The notes beneath the pieces are model-generated. The model ran no database searches. It saw only the letters and a list, made by a program, of their open reading frames with translations, and had not been told where the DNA came from. The translations under genes and the position numbers were made by a program. A stretch of DNA of 64,000 nt from Terriglobus tenax (GTDB lineage Bacteria > Acidobacteriota > Terriglobia > Terriglobales > Acidobacteriaceae), in contig NZ_JAGSYA010000003.1 in the NCBI RefSeq assembly GCF_025685395.1, forward strand, positions 992,001 through 1,056,000, read 5' to 3'. Within the stretch, counting starts at the first letter, position 1. Each line of letters begins with the position of its first letter. This document shows positions 15,419-24,641 of this stretch, piece after piece.

Positions 15419-15676
15419 GGACGCGGCGCATCTTCCCTGGAAAAAGCATCGGCAAACTCATTCCCAAAACGTGGCGGAGACGACCGATAGAGGAGGCGAA
15501 AACGATACAAAAATGGATTAGAGAAGTGCCTTACCGCTCCGGAATGGTTCCAACCTGCGAGGGCACAAAACCGACACAGAGAGGGCACAGAATTCAACAG
15601 CTTACGCGGTTTACAAGGATTTAGGGGGCGGCCAGGGCCTTGTAAGTCGTTTTATTTCATAAAGTTAGGCTCTTCA

Positions 15677-15717
15677 CACGGTGGAAGTCGTAGGTTCGAA
15701 TCCTGCTGTGCCCACCA
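15677..15717 (+). repeat. Left att-like repeat: tRNA 3' fragment
   Basis: Contains a T-arm (GTAGGTTCGAATCCTGC), acceptor strand TGTGCCC, discriminator A and an encoded CCA. The 5' half of a tRNA, expected to begin GGGCACA, is not found at the right distance upstream, so this is a fragment, not a gene. It is identical to 17508-17548. Confidence 0.8.
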
Positions 15718-15744
15718 TCAAATCAACAACTTAGCTTGTGAATC

Positions 15745-15782
15745 TGGGAACACGGTGAAAAGCGTGGGAACAGATGGGAACA
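15745..15782 (+). promoter_or_regulatory. Three TGGGAACA repeats beside the left att copy
   Basis: TGGGAACA occurs at 15745-15752, 15765-15772 and 15775-15782. The same octamer occurs three times beside the right copy. The arrangement fits arm-type integrase or accessory protein sites; binding is inferred. Confidence 0.45.
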
Positions 15783-15978
15783 CTAGCGGCACACTTGTGC
15801 GGCAATGAGGTCTTGGGCCTCTCGCTTTGCCGGTGTAGGCAAACGGGCTGCCCTGTTCGGCCCGGCGAACGACGAACTTGGGGAAGTCGCCGAACGCGAC
15901 CGGATTGCGGGCCGCGAACGTGCCGTCAGCATCGACGGAGTCCATATCGTTGTTCAAGACGATTGGGTAGGCGCGTGG

Positions 15979-16605
15979 CTAAACGGGCATTTGAGGGGGA
16001 AATGAGATACCGAGGCCTTTCCGAGCGGCGTCGATAATCGGGTCTAGTTTTAGCTCTACGTCGGCAACAACTTCGCCATAGTCCCTTGTAGACAGTGTCG
16101 CGGCGCGGGAAAAGGCATCGGCAACGGACTTGCGATATTCCATCGTAGCGACGCTCAGGGGGTACATGCCGAGAAACTGGCAGCGCACCTGTTCATGCTC
16201 CAAAGTATCGATTTCAGACCATAGGGCGTTATTTGCCTCTAACTTCTTTTCCTGGAAAACTGCGATATCTTCCCCTGTGCTTTTGGCGAGTGCTCGAACA
16301 ACGGCGTCGAATTGCATCAACCTGTGGTTGATCGCATGAACTGTTTCTATTATTTGGAACGCAACATCGCGCTTCATCTCCCACAGCCGCTGTCTATTCC
16401 AGACGTCATCTGAGATCCGTGCCTCAATGGCTTTGGTAGCTTCCGTGGTGGCCCTCACCTGGTCAACTAGGATCGCTATGTCTTCGTGAGTCGCGAGGTC
16501 TTCACCCTTTTTCTTCATATACGAAGAGAGGTAGCCGCGTACAAAAAGCCGATCTACGATCACTCCAAGTAGGAAGAGAGCTACAGCAAACAATGTCTCA
16601 AGCAT
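15979..16605 (-). CDS. Membrane-anchored coiled-coil protein of the mini-element
   Basis: The 208-residue product begins with one membrane helix (MLETLFAVALFLLGVIVDRLF) followed by YMKKKGEDLATHEDIAILVDQV. That matches the recurrent pattern YLxxKGxNLATxEDI seen in many uncharacterised small membrane proteins of mobile and defence islands. The rest is helical and probably coiled coil, ending in LGISFPPQMPV. No enzyme motif is visible. It is divergent from the SieB-like gene with 144 nt between, so a shared control region is likely. Function in phage exclusion is possible by context only. Confidence 0.7.
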   Translation of the reverse strand: MLETLFAVALFLLGVIVDRLFVRGYLSSYMKKKGEDLATHEDIAILVDQVRATTEATKAIEARISDDVWNRQRLWEMKRDVAFQIIETVHAINHRLMQFDAVVRALAKSTGEDIAVFQEKKLEANNALWSEIDTLEHEQVRCQFLGMYPLSVATMEYRKSVADAFSRAATLSTRDYGEVVADVELKLDPIIDAARKGLGISFPPQMPV

Positions 16606-16749
16606 GGTTCAAATGATTGTAGGACGGGAGACGCGATGCTGGCACGATGAGTTCCTCACTATGCGAGATCCATTGAGGCTTTATCATCTCTACGAATCTG
16701 GAGTCGAGAATATTTTTGCCGCGCATATATGACAGAAGGACAACCCGAA

Positions 16750-17301
16750 ATGCCTACCTGGATAACAACACTGTGGAACTGGCTCACCGGCAAACTATCG
16801 TTAGTCGCTCTTGCCATGTGGATTTTTCTTCTCGCGCTGCTACTCACGACGCTGCCAGCCCATTACCTTCAAGTGCTCCAAATAGATGCGCTTGTGCATC
16901 TATACCGTCCTTGGATATCGGGGGCATTGCTGCTTACTCTGACGCTGCTTATTGTCATCGGTGTGCGCAGTCTATCAGCATGGATAAAGGGCAAATGGCA
17001 TGACAAAAAACATCTCCGAGAAATGAAAGCGCACCTCACCGCTTTGCCTCCCGATCAGCAATACATACTTGCGACCTATTTCCACAGAAAGTTCAATTCG
17101 CAAAAATGGAGCATAGAGGACGGGGCTGTTCTCGAATTACAGGCTCGTGGGTTTATCTATCAATCGAGCCGGTTGGGTAATTTCGCGGAAGGTTGGGCGT
17201 TCAACTTATCGAGGAAGGGTGCTGAACTACTACGAAACCCGGAGTATCGAAATCTGTGGGGTGAAGAAGCTCCATTGCCGCGCAGTTGGTGGGCACGCTA
17301 G
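16750..17301 (+). CDS. SieB-like superinfection exclusion protein
   Basis: The 183-residue protein has two membrane helices (ALAMWIFLLALLLTTLPA and WISGALLLTLTLLIVIGV). A cytosolic part follows, with the SieB-family pattern of LTALPPDQQYILATYFHRK and VLELQARGFIYQSSRLGN. SieB proteins are carried by temperate phages and related elements and abort infection by other phages. The start is uncertain: ATG 16750 has AAGGA about 9 nt upstream, ATG 16729 lies seven codons earlier without a clear site. It ends 200 nt before the right att copy. Family assignment is by topology and motif memory. Confidence 0.65.
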   Translation: MPTWITTLWNWLTGKLSLVALAMWIFLLALLLTTLPAHYLQVLQIDALVHLYRPWISGALLLTLTLLIVIGVRSLSAWIKGKWHDKKHLREMKAHLTALPPDQQYILATYFHRKFNSQKWSIEDGAVLELQARGFIYQSSRLGNFAEGWAFNLSRKGAELLRNPEYRNLWGEEAPLPRSWWAR

Positions 17302-17378
17302 GATGCTCGTATTCGGAACGTGCCTTCCGGTGGTTGGTATTCGAGTCCGATGAGGGTAGGTGCTCCAATCCGTCCGCG

Positions 17379-17419
17379 TGGGAACAATAAGAAAATGATC
17401 TGGGAACAATCTGGGAACA
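17379..17419 (+). promoter_or_regulatory. Three TGGGAACA repeats beside the right att copy
   Basis: TGGGAACA occurs at 17379-17386, 17401-17408 and 17412-17419, with the longer unit TGGGAACAATAAGAA partly repeated. Placement mirrors the left-hand set, supporting an integrase arm-site reading. Confidence 0.45.
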
Positions 17420-17507
17420 ATAAGAATTCCCTGGTGTTCCTTTTCAAGGATTTAGCGGGTGTGGTGTTGCTCGTAAGTCGTTGAAAATGCGTGAATCGCA
17501 GATTTCG

Positions 17508-17548
17508 CACGGTGGAAGTCGTAGGTTCGAATCCTGCTGTGCCCACCA
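17508..17548 (+). repeat. Right att-like repeat: tRNA 3' fragment
   Basis: Exact second copy of the 41-bp tRNA 3' end with T-arm, acceptor strand and CCA. It also lies within the 3' part of the truncated integrase frame on the other strand, the usual position of attP next to an integrase gene. Confidence 0.8.
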
Positions 17549-18216
17549 ATCCTTTCAACAACTTAGGCGGCGTGACGGTCGAGGCATTTGCAGCTTTTTG
17601 TGGCAAATCGTCGGAAGACCGATCTTCTCCTCCTTTCATCAGCATTGCGTACACCGATCCGACCATCTCCTGCACGCTCTCAGGCAGTTCCTGCATGTAC
17701 TCGTGGGCCGTCGTGTCCGGCCTTGAGTGTCTGAGATGCGTCTGGATGTCTTTCACCGATCCCATCTTCTGGGCCTGGGTCGCCATCGTCCGTCGCATCA
17801 CCTGGAAGTTCAGCTTCGGAACGCCCAAGGCTTCCGCCAGCGGCTTTAAGACCCGGAAACGGTAGTTGTCCGCGTCCATGAATCCGCCATCCGCGTTCGG
17901 GAAGATGAACTCGTCCGGAGAGGCCTTTCGGTGTTCCGGTTTCGTGCAACCAACCTTCTTGCAGGAGGTCTTCTTGCACTCCATCTTCCAGAGCAACAGC
18001 TCCTCGGCGAGGCCGTCCGGCAGATGGACCTTAGTGAGGCTACCGGGAGTCTTGCCAAACGGCCTGAGGGTTCTCCGGTAGACAGTTTCGGTGAGGGTTA
18101 GCGTGTTCTGGTCGTCGAAGGATCGCCACCTCAGAGCGAATAGCTCGCTCGGCCGGAGCGCCTCCGTCACCATCGTAGCGTCAGATGCAGATGCCTCGTC
18201 TGCGATGATGCCACCG

Positions 18217-18240
18217 GCCCTCCACTTTTGGGGTCAAAGG
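18217..18240 (-). other. Possible IS3-family terminal sequence at the integrase break
   Basis: Read on the minus strand, TGTACCTTTGACCCCAAAAG resembles the ends of IS150-like IS3-family elements (TGTAC...ACCCCAAAA). It lies exactly where the integrase frame stops and the next gene begins. No transposase gene or matching second end is visible, so at most a solo end remains. Confidence 0.25.
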
Positions 18241-21137
18241 TACACTGGATTTGCCAATATTCCATTTCTTCGTGGAATGGGGAGTCCTCGATTCGAGTTG
18301 GTTTTCATTCTTACGAGCTAGACCTCGAGAGCGGAGAGCTCTGGAAGGAAGGCTCGCTGGTCCGACTGCCTCCGCAGCCTGCAAAGGTCCTGTGCCTTTT
18401 AGTAGAGCAAGCGGGCGAACTCGTGACTCGTGAAGAAATTCAGAAAAGACTTTGGCTGAGTGAGACCTTCGTCGACTTCGATCAAGGGTTGAACTACTGT
18501 ATCCGTCAGATCCGCGTGGCGCTTGAGGACAGCGCAGATCAACCGAAGTTTATCGCGACCTCTCCCAGGCGAGGCTATCGGTTCATTGCCGAAGTAGGCG
18601 AAGTTTCGAACTCGCGTCGTCCGCCTCTCGTACCTCGTGTTGCCCCATCCACACCTGAGAGTCCAAAGACCGAAGACGTGCAGCCGCAGATCTTGGCTGA
18701 AGAGCCCCAAAGATGGCTAGGGAAACTACAAGGCATTTATGTGGTTGCAGGGATAATCAGCATCCTGATTCTGGGAGGACTGATCTACCAAGCTGGATGG
18801 CACAGAAATGTGATCCGGGCTGTCGTGTCGGCAGGTGGCGTCAGCACTCCCCGGAGAGCGTCTGGGATTTCCCCACGGACTTCGGTGGCCGTGCTGCGCT
18901 TTGCCAATCTCGATGGGAAGCAGGAAGATGCGTGGCTCTCGACGGCCTTGTCGGAGATGCTGTCCACAGAGCTGTCAGAAGGTGGGAAACTGCGCCTGGT
19001 TTCCGGTGAAGAAATTGCTCGCGCCCAGCCCCCAATCCAACTGTCCGAGAGCCTCTCCATCAATACACTGAGCAGCCTACGCCGGCAGCTTGGAGCGGAC
19101 CTGATCGTCCTGGGCTCTTATGCCGTTCTCCCACAAAGCGGCGGGAAGAAGATTCGTCTCGACCTGCGCCTCGAGAATGCTCAAAATGGGCAAACCTTGG
19201 CGGCGCTTGTCCAAATCGGGGATGAGGCTGAACTGTTCGACTTGATTTCGAGCGCCGGAACCAAGCTGCGACACATACTCGGCGCAGGAGCCCTCTCACC
19301 ACTTCAAGAAGCCAGTTTTGATCGTTCGTTCCCATCTGACGCGGATGCGAGGCGGCTTTACGCGGTGGGGCTGGATCACTTGAGGCATTTCGACGCCTTA
19401 GGCGCCCAGGTGCCATTCGAGCAGGTTATTGAGCTTGAGCCACGATTTGCTCCTGCACATTCATCGCTGGCTTCCGTATGGTCGGCCCTTGGATATGATC
19501 TCAGGGCCAAGGAAGAAGCGAAGAAGGCGACGGACTTGGCTTCAGGCCTTTCACGAGAAGAACAGCTCTCGATTGAGGCGCAATATTACGAGATGACACT
19601 AGATCGCCCGAAGGCGGTGGAAGCCCTGCGGGCGCTTGTATCGTTCTTCCCGGACGATATCGATTACGGGATTCGCCTGGCGAATGTACAGTCCCAGGCG
19701 GATCAAAATCGAGATGCATTGGCCACCCTGGCGAGGCTCCGTACATTGCCTGAGCCGCTCGGCAACAGCCCAAGGCTGGACATACTTGAGGCGCAGATTT
19801 TGAACCATCAGGGAGATTTCAAAAAGGCCCTGAATCTGTCGGAGGACGCTGTTCGAAAAAGCAAGGCCATAGATGCCCGGTTCATGCTTGCCCAGGGGCT
19901 GATGACGAAGGCGGCAACGCTGGAGCGTTTGAGCTCTTTCGATGCGGCCCTTGTAACAGCCAGCGAAGCCAAGCAGGTGGCAACCGACGCGGCCTTCTAT
20001 CGAGGAGTTGCCATTTCCTTGTTGACGAGCGGAGGTGCTCTCAATGGCAAGGGGGACTACGACACAGCAAGACAGCGGCTTGAAAGTGCGCTCTCTATAT
20101 TTAGAGAGATCGGCGACAAGAAAAACCAGGGGCTGGCGCTGGAACAAATCGGGAACAGCTTCCACGACCAGGGAAAGTTCGCTGAGAGCCAAAGCGAATA
20201 TCTTCGGGCGATCGAGATATATCGCGAAATCCAGTGGCCCAACGGCATTTCGAGCGCTACCGGAAACCTTGCCAACACCCTTGATGCGCTCGGTGATCTC
20301 AAAGGCTCTCTCAAGATGCACCAGGAGACCCTGCAAGCTCTCGAGCAAATTGGGAACAAACGAGCCATTGCTTCGGAAATCAATAATATTGCCTTTGTTC
20401 AGCAAGAGATCGGTGATCTACCGGCGGCGGCAGAAGGACATCGGAAAGCCCTTGAATTGCATCGGCAGACCGGACATCAACGAGGCGAAATGTATGCCCT
20501 GGGCGGACTAGGAGATGTGCTCCTCCTGCAGGGGAACCTCGACGCCGCCAGAAAACAATATGAAGCAGCGCGAGCTATCGGTGAAAAGACAAAGGAAGAT
20601 GACAATGTTGCCCTGTTCGATATTGAGCTGGCGACAGTCGATCTACTCGAGCAGCGCGTACCGGAGGCGGAAGCACGCGTCCGCCACTCGTTAGCCCAGT
20701 TCCAGAAGAGCAACGATCCGGAAGGAAGCGCCGAGGGGTATGCCGTCCTGGTCGGCGTTCTGTTGGCCGAGAAGAAAATCGCCGCAGCCAGCGATGCAGG
20801 AAAACAGGCAGCGACCTGCTCGGGACAGATTACCTCACTGCCACCACAGTTCGAGGTGGAGCTTGCCCTTGCCGATATCGAAGTGGCTGCAGGGAAAAAA
20901 GACGCTGCCCGGGGGAGACTCATCGGGCTGTTGGAGCGAGCTCGCCGAGGCGGCTACATGCAGTATGTATTGGAAGCACGACGCGAATTGATTGGTCTCG
21001 AGACCGGGAAATCGCGTAACAGTCATCTTTCCGACTTGTCTGACGAAGCCAGACAGCAGGGCTTTGGTCTCGTTCTGGCTGAAATCGCGACGATGCCGGA
21101 TCTAGGATCTGGTAGTCGCGACGCTGCAAAGCGCTGA
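18228..21137 (+). CDS. Winged-helix (OmpR/CadC-type) membrane regulator with TPR repeats
   Basis: Domains in order are: an OmpR/CadC-type DNA-binding winged helix (~25-122; PQPAKVLCLLVEQAGELVTR to RRGYRFIAEV), a membrane helix (~168-190; YVVAGIISILILGGLIYQAG), an extracytoplasmic alpha/beta region starting TSVAVLRFANLDGKQEDAW, and a long TPR array (~380-930) with YDTARQRLESALSIFREIG-type repeats. This architecture is typical and numerous in Acidobacteria; signals sensed by the TPR part would control transcription at the membrane. The start is unclear: no ATG is available, a TTG at 18228 lies inside the IS-like end, and the frame stays open upstream. The native 5' end may have been replaced. 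Confidence 0.8.
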   Translation: MGSKVHWICQYSISSWNGESSIRVGFHSYELDLESGELWKEGSLVRLPPQPAKVLCLLVEQAGELVTREEIQKRLWLSETFVDFDQGLNYCIRQIRVALEDSADQPKFIATSPRRGYRFIAEVGEVSNSRRPPLVPRVAPSTPESPKTEDVQPQILAEEPQRWLGKLQGIYVVAGIISILILGGLIYQAGWHRNVIRAVVSAGGVSTPRRASGISPRTSVAVLRFANLDGKQEDAWLSTALSEMLSTELSEGGKLRLVSGEEIARAQPPIQLSESLSINTLSSLRRQLGADLIVLGSYAVLPQSGGKKIRLDLRLENAQNGQTLAALVQIGDEAELFDLISSAGTKLRHILGAGALSPLQEASFDRSFPSDADARRLYAVGLDHLRHFDALGAQVPFEQVIELEPRFAPAHSSLASVWSALGYDLRAKEEAKKATDLASGLSREEQLSIEAQYYEMTLDRPKAVEALRALVSFFPDDIDYGIRLANVQSQADQNRDALATLARLRTLPEPLGNSPRLDILEAQILNHQGDFKKALNLSEDAVRKSKAIDARFMLAQGLMTKAATLERLSSFDAALVTASEAKQVATDAAFYRGVAISLLTSGGALNGKGDYDTARQRLESALSIFREIGDKKNQGLALEQIGNSFHDQGKFAESQSEYLRAIEIYREIQWPNGISSATGNLANTLDALGDLKGSLKMHQETLQALEQIGNKRAIASEINNIAFVQQEIGDLPAAAEGHRKALELHRQTGHQRGEMYALGGLGDVLLLQGNLDAARKQYEAARAIGEKTKEDDNVALFDIELATVDLLEQRVPEAEARVRHSLAQFQKSNDPEGSAEGYAVLVGVLLAEKKIAAASDAGKQAATCSGQITSLPPQFEVELALADIEVAAGKKDAARGRLIGLLERARRGGYMQYVLEARRELIGLETGKSRNSHLSDLSDEARQQGFGLVLAEIATMPDLGSGSRDAAKR

Positions 21138-21283
21138 TTCTAAGCAACGTCAGTTCACTCATAAAAAACTCATCGGTTCTCACTTGACGGCAAATGGCTT
21201 TCGGGCCGACTTGCGGGCAAGATCAACCCGTCTCTGAATGGAATTCCATGTTTGATCCTCTTCAGTGCGGGGTTCACGCTCAC

Positions 21284-21403
21284 ATGGCTCTGAGAATCAG
21301 ATGGATTCGTCTTCTGGCCATTCTGATTGGCGTGCTCGTGGTGCTGGCGGTAGCTTGCTTTGCCGCCCCGCTCACTTCGTCACGACCAATCGGAGATTGG
21401 TGA
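21284..21403 (+). CDS. Possible small membrane protein or broken secreted-protein start
   Basis: A 39-codon frame begins MALRIRWIRL and continues as a clear hydrophobic helix (LLAILIGVLVVLAVACFAA) before ending at SRPIGDW. It could be a small membrane protein or the signal-peptide remnant of a lost gene, since codons remain open after the stop for another ~16 residues. The surrounding 21138-21718 otherwise holds no recognisable gene. Confidence 0.25.
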   Translation: MALRIRWIRLLAILIGVLVVLAVACFAAPLTSSRPIGDW

Positions 21404-21718
21404 GGGAGCGAACTTGCGGCTTCGGTTGCGACCGGGGCCGCGGGATTTAGATGAGGAAAGGTTTCTTACATCGCTCCAACTGGAAACACGGCGGCAGCCG
21501 CACGATGCGGCGAGAGATAACGGTCGCGCGGGAAGAACGAACGCTTCTGGTTTTACACGACTTGGATGGTTGTCCCCTCTGTGGCCGGAAACCCCAAAAC
21601 CGCCGAGGGCAACGAAGGAAATGACGATGGTGTACATATCGATTCTCTGTGAGCGCAGCTGCAGGCAGTTCGCTCTTAATTTTTCACGGGTTCGACTTGA
21701 GGTCTGCCAGGAGGCCCT

Positions 21719-24496
21719 ATGCAGCTGAAAAAATTGCTTCTTGCTTTCTATTCTGTTTCAGTCCTCTTCACGTTCGCGCTCATAGGCTGCGCAGATAGTT
21801 CGCCCACGCCGACAATCACCTCTCTGTCTCCAGCCAGCGCCAATGCCGGATCGTCAGCGTTCACCCTGACTGTGACCGGAACGGGGTTCTCCAGCGGAGC
21901 AGCGGTTCAGTGGAACGGAAGCTCCCGCAGCACGACAGTGGTAAGCGCGACGCAGTTGACAGCCAGCATTCCGGCGGCCGATGTAGCAAGCGCAGGCACA
22001 GCCCAGGTAACGGTATTGAGTAAGGGCAGGACCTCGACGGCATCGTCCTTCACGATCAACGCGCCCGTTAATCCAAATCCGGCGCCAACGGTTTCCTCAC
22101 TGAGCCCGGCAACTACAGTAGCGGGTGGGGCGGCGTTCAATCTTACGGTGAACGGCAGCAACTTCGTCTCCGGTGCGACAGTGCAATGGGATGGCGCCGC
22201 CCGGCCAACCTCATTTGTAAGTTCGACCCAGTTGACGGCGAACCTCACGGCAGCGGATATCGCGTCTGCTGGCTCCAAAGCAGTTACCGTAGTTAACCCT
22301 TCACCCGGTGGAGGCGCATCGAACGCGGTCGCCTTCACCATCACCAGCCCTCCCCCAACGCTGTCATCGCTGTTGCCTGCAACAGCGACAGCGGGTGGAG
22401 CAGCTTTCACGCTCACGGTGAACGGTTCAGGTTTTCTTACAGGAGCTGCCGTTGCCTGGAACGGATCGACAAGACCTACGACCGTCGTCAGCGTAACCCA
22501 ACTCACTTCTTCCATTACCGCTGCGGACATTGCCACGGCCGGAACCGCTCAGGTGGACGTCGTACAGGGCAGTCTGCGCTCGACAAATCAGTTGAGCTTT
22601 ACGATCAACGCCGCGCCGCCGACGCTTACATCTATCTCACCCAGCACCACCGGAGCGGGCAGTGCGGGCTTTGACCTCACGGTGAATGGAACTGGATTCA
22701 CCAACTCCGCGCAGGTGGCCTGGAACGGCACACCTCTTACGACAACCTTTGTCAGCGCTACACAGTTGAAGGCTGCGGTGCCGGCTGTCAACGTGGCCTC
22801 GACTGGAAGCGTGAAGGTCGATGTGGTGCAAGGCGGTATCCACACATCCAGCCAACAGACCTTTACGGTGACAGCAGCTCGGCCTGTAATCTCAAGCATC
22901 TCTCCGACAAGTGTGCTGGTGAATGCGGCGGCCTTCACGATGACGGTCAATGGGACAGGCTTTACGTCGAACTCCGTTTTGCAATGGGGCGGTTCAGCGT
23001 TGGTGACCCATGTGCAAAGTAGCGCGGTGTTGACTGCGGACATTCCCGCAGCCGATCTCACCACGGCTGGTACCTTCCAGATCACCGTGTCGAATCCCGC
23101 AGCCGACGGAGGTACGTCGCAGCCGGTGAACTTCACCGTGGCACAACCGGTAACCGGCAAGATCGTGCAGCTCGTCTCTACGAGTTATCTCTCTGGAGGA
23201 GTCGCAAACAATAGCAGCTACGGCCAGACAGTAAGCCAGGATGGGCGGTATGTAGGATTCGCTTCAGCAGCAACCGACATCGTCGCCAACGATATAGACG
23301 GTAACAACAGCGGCTTTTTGCGCGATACCTGTGTGGGCCCCACGGCGCCGGCCGGATGCACGCCGGGCACCATCATGGTGTCTCAACCTGGCGCATTTAC
23401 GACCGGAAGCGGAGTAGGGCCCCTTGTGATGGTCAGCAACAGCGGGCGGTATGTAGGTTTTGACACAGCAGGCCAGGACAAGATCGACGTGTACGATAGC
23501 TGCCTCGGCGCCACGACGTCCTGCACCTCCGGGATCACGCAGGTTCAGGAGCCATTTCCGGGCGTGTCCGGTTCGTATAGATACAACAACGGTTCGTCCT
23601 CGCGCATGAGCCCTGATGGGCGATATCTGTTCTACACCGTGCTGTATACTGAGACGGATAACACCGGAGCCACGGCACTGGTCGTAAAGGACACCTGCTT
23701 TGGTGCTTCCGCAGGTTGCACTCCCACTGTCAGGCGAGTAGCGACAGGCAAAGGAATCACTCCGCCCAAACAATCATTCCAGTCGGACGTCAGCGAAGGG
23801 GGGCGTTATGTGCTTTTCCGCGCCTACCTCACTGCCGTGGATCCGGCACTGACATCCGACGGTACTGTGCTCCATATCTGGCTCGAGGACACCTGCATCG
23901 GCGCACCGGCAGGATGCACGGAGAGCTATACCTTAATCGATATACGTGCCGACGGTACGCCCAGCGAGGGTAACCAGGCCAATGATTCGATCGCGGATGA
24001 GGAGCCTTCCTTCAGCCGGGACGGCAGATATGTAGTGTTCAGCACAACAGACAAGAACATGATTGCAGGACGGACCATCAACAACGGATCGCAGGTATAC
24101 CTCCGCGACACCTGCATCGGAGCGCCTGCGGGCTGTACTTCCTCCACCATCCTGATTTCAGAATGGCCCGACATGGCTACTGCCGCCAGCAGGGCATATG
24201 TGGGCTGGCGCAGCGTGAGCGAACATGGCCGCTATGTTGCTTTCATGCACCAGGGAGATCAGGTCGGGAACTTCTATGCCCCCAATATCTTCGTGCGCGA
24301 TACCTGCAACGGGGCGCCTGCGGGCTGTACTCCCTCTACCAGCATGGCTAGCAGCGACCCGGATGGCATCAATCCGGCCACAAATAAGGACTACAGAAAC
24401 CCATCCATCAGCTCGGATGGCCACTATGTAGTAGTCCGTACCCCTGAGGGTGTCGTAAATGGCGGACACATTTTCCTGGCGTTGACGGGGTACTAA
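21719..24496 (+). CDS. IPT/TIG-repeat lipoprotein with Cys-paired beta-propeller domain
   Basis: The 925-residue product has a lipoprotein signal (lipobox LIGC near residue 22). About five IPT/TIG immunoglobulin-like repeats of ~90 residues follow (each with SPxxxxAGxxxFxLTVxGxxF and VQWNG), covering roughly residues 30-475. The C-terminal half has PD40-like propeller units marked by GRYVxF. Six of these end in a Cys-bearing loop of the type RDTCIGAPAGCT. It is probably surface-exposed and structural or carbohydrate-binding. The ATG follows AGGAGGCCCT. It is a separate unit between the TPR regulator and the cupins, with nothing to indicate a specific ligand. Confidence 0.85.
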   Translation: MQLKKLLLAFYSVSVLFTFALIGCADSSPTPTITSLSPASANAGSSAFTLTVTGTGFSSGAAVQWNGSSRSTTVVSATQLTASIPAADVASAGTAQVTVLSKGRTSTASSFTINAPVNPNPAPTVSSLSPATTVAGGAAFNLTVNGSNFVSGATVQWDGAARPTSFVSSTQLTANLTAADIASAGSKAVTVVNPSPGGGASNAVAFTITSPPPTLSSLLPATATAGGAAFTLTVNGSGFLTGAAVAWNGSTRPTTVVSVTQLTSSITAADIATAGTAQVDVVQGSLRSTNQLSFTINAAPPTLTSISPSTTGAGSAGFDLTVNGTGFTNSAQVAWNGTPLTTTFVSATQLKAAVPAVNVASTGSVKVDVVQGGIHTSSQQTFTVTAARPVISSISPTSVLVNAAAFTMTVNGTGFTSNSVLQWGGSALVTHVQSSAVLTADIPAADLTTAGTFQITVSNPAADGGTSQPVNFTVAQPVTGKIVQLVSTSYLSGGVANNSSYGQTVSQDGRYVGFASAATDIVANDIDGNNSGFLRDTCVGPTAPAGCTPGTIMVSQPGAFTTGSGVGPLVMVSNSGRYVGFDTAGQDKIDVYDSCLGATTSCTSGITQVQEPFPGVSGSYRYNNGSSSRMSPDGRYLFYTVLYTETDNTGATALVVKDTCFGASAGCTPTVRRVATGKGITPPKQSFQSDVSEGGRYVLFRAYLTAVDPALTSDGTVLHIWLEDTCIGAPAGCTESYTLIDIRADGTPSEGNQANDSIADEEPSFSRDGRYVVFSTTDKNMIAGRTINNGSQVYLRDTCIGAPAGCTSSTILISEWPDMATAASRAYVGWRSVSEHGRYVAFMHQGDQVGNFYAPNIFVRDTCNGAPAGCTPSTSMASSDPDGINPATNKDYRNPSISSDGHYVVVRTPEGVVNGGHIFLALTGY

Positions 24497-24641
24497 GCCG
24501 CATGGAGACACGTAACAAAATATTTTTAACGGTAAGTCCAGATGGTTAGAGTAATTACGATATCGCACGCCATATGTAGATCCGGATATTCAACCCTCTC
24601 GGACTGCTTGGGTGAATTCAGATGATGCTTGAGGAGACAAC

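Larger units (their letters stand above)
15677..17548. mobile_element. Small tRNA-3'-end-flanked integrated element (about 1.9 kb)
   Basis: Two identical 41-bp copies of a tRNA 3' end (15677-15717 and 17508-17548) bound this segment. Just inside each lie three copies of TGGGAACA, placed like integrase arm-binding sites. The cargo is two membrane proteins (15979-16605 minus and 16750-17301 plus), the second SieB-like. No integrase gene lies within; an N-truncated one abuts the right copy. Similarity between the two flanks extends upstream (from 15614 and from 17445, e.g. CAAGGATTTAG and GTAAGTCGTT), suggesting tandem insertions of related elements. The region 15419-15613 left of it shows no gene. 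Confidence 0.65.
17298..18236 (-). pseudogene. N-truncated tyrosine recombinase (integrase)
   Basis: The remaining frame carries the catalytic domain of a phage-type integrase. It includes the first active-site Arg in ALRPSELFALRW, MRRTMATQAQ, then LRHSRPDTTAHEYMQ with the His and the nucleophilic Tyr. Upstream of residue MVTEALRP only about 20 more codons are open before a stop at 18236. So the whole N-terminal core- and arm-binding half (roughly 200 residues) is missing. The frame runs on through the right att repeat, giving a tail (GTAGFEPTTST) that is the antisense of the tRNA end. The break coincides with an IS-like end and the next gene. Confidence 0.8.

Noticed and set aside
15640-15717. 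Complete tRNA gene ending in CCA
   Set aside because: Only the T-arm and 3' acceptor strand are present; no matching 5' GGGCACA strand, D-arm or anticodon stem at the right spacing.
15718-16005. Small frames on both strands between the left att copy and the coiled-coil gene
   Set aside because: They overlap repeats, lack ribosome-binding sites and show no family similarity.
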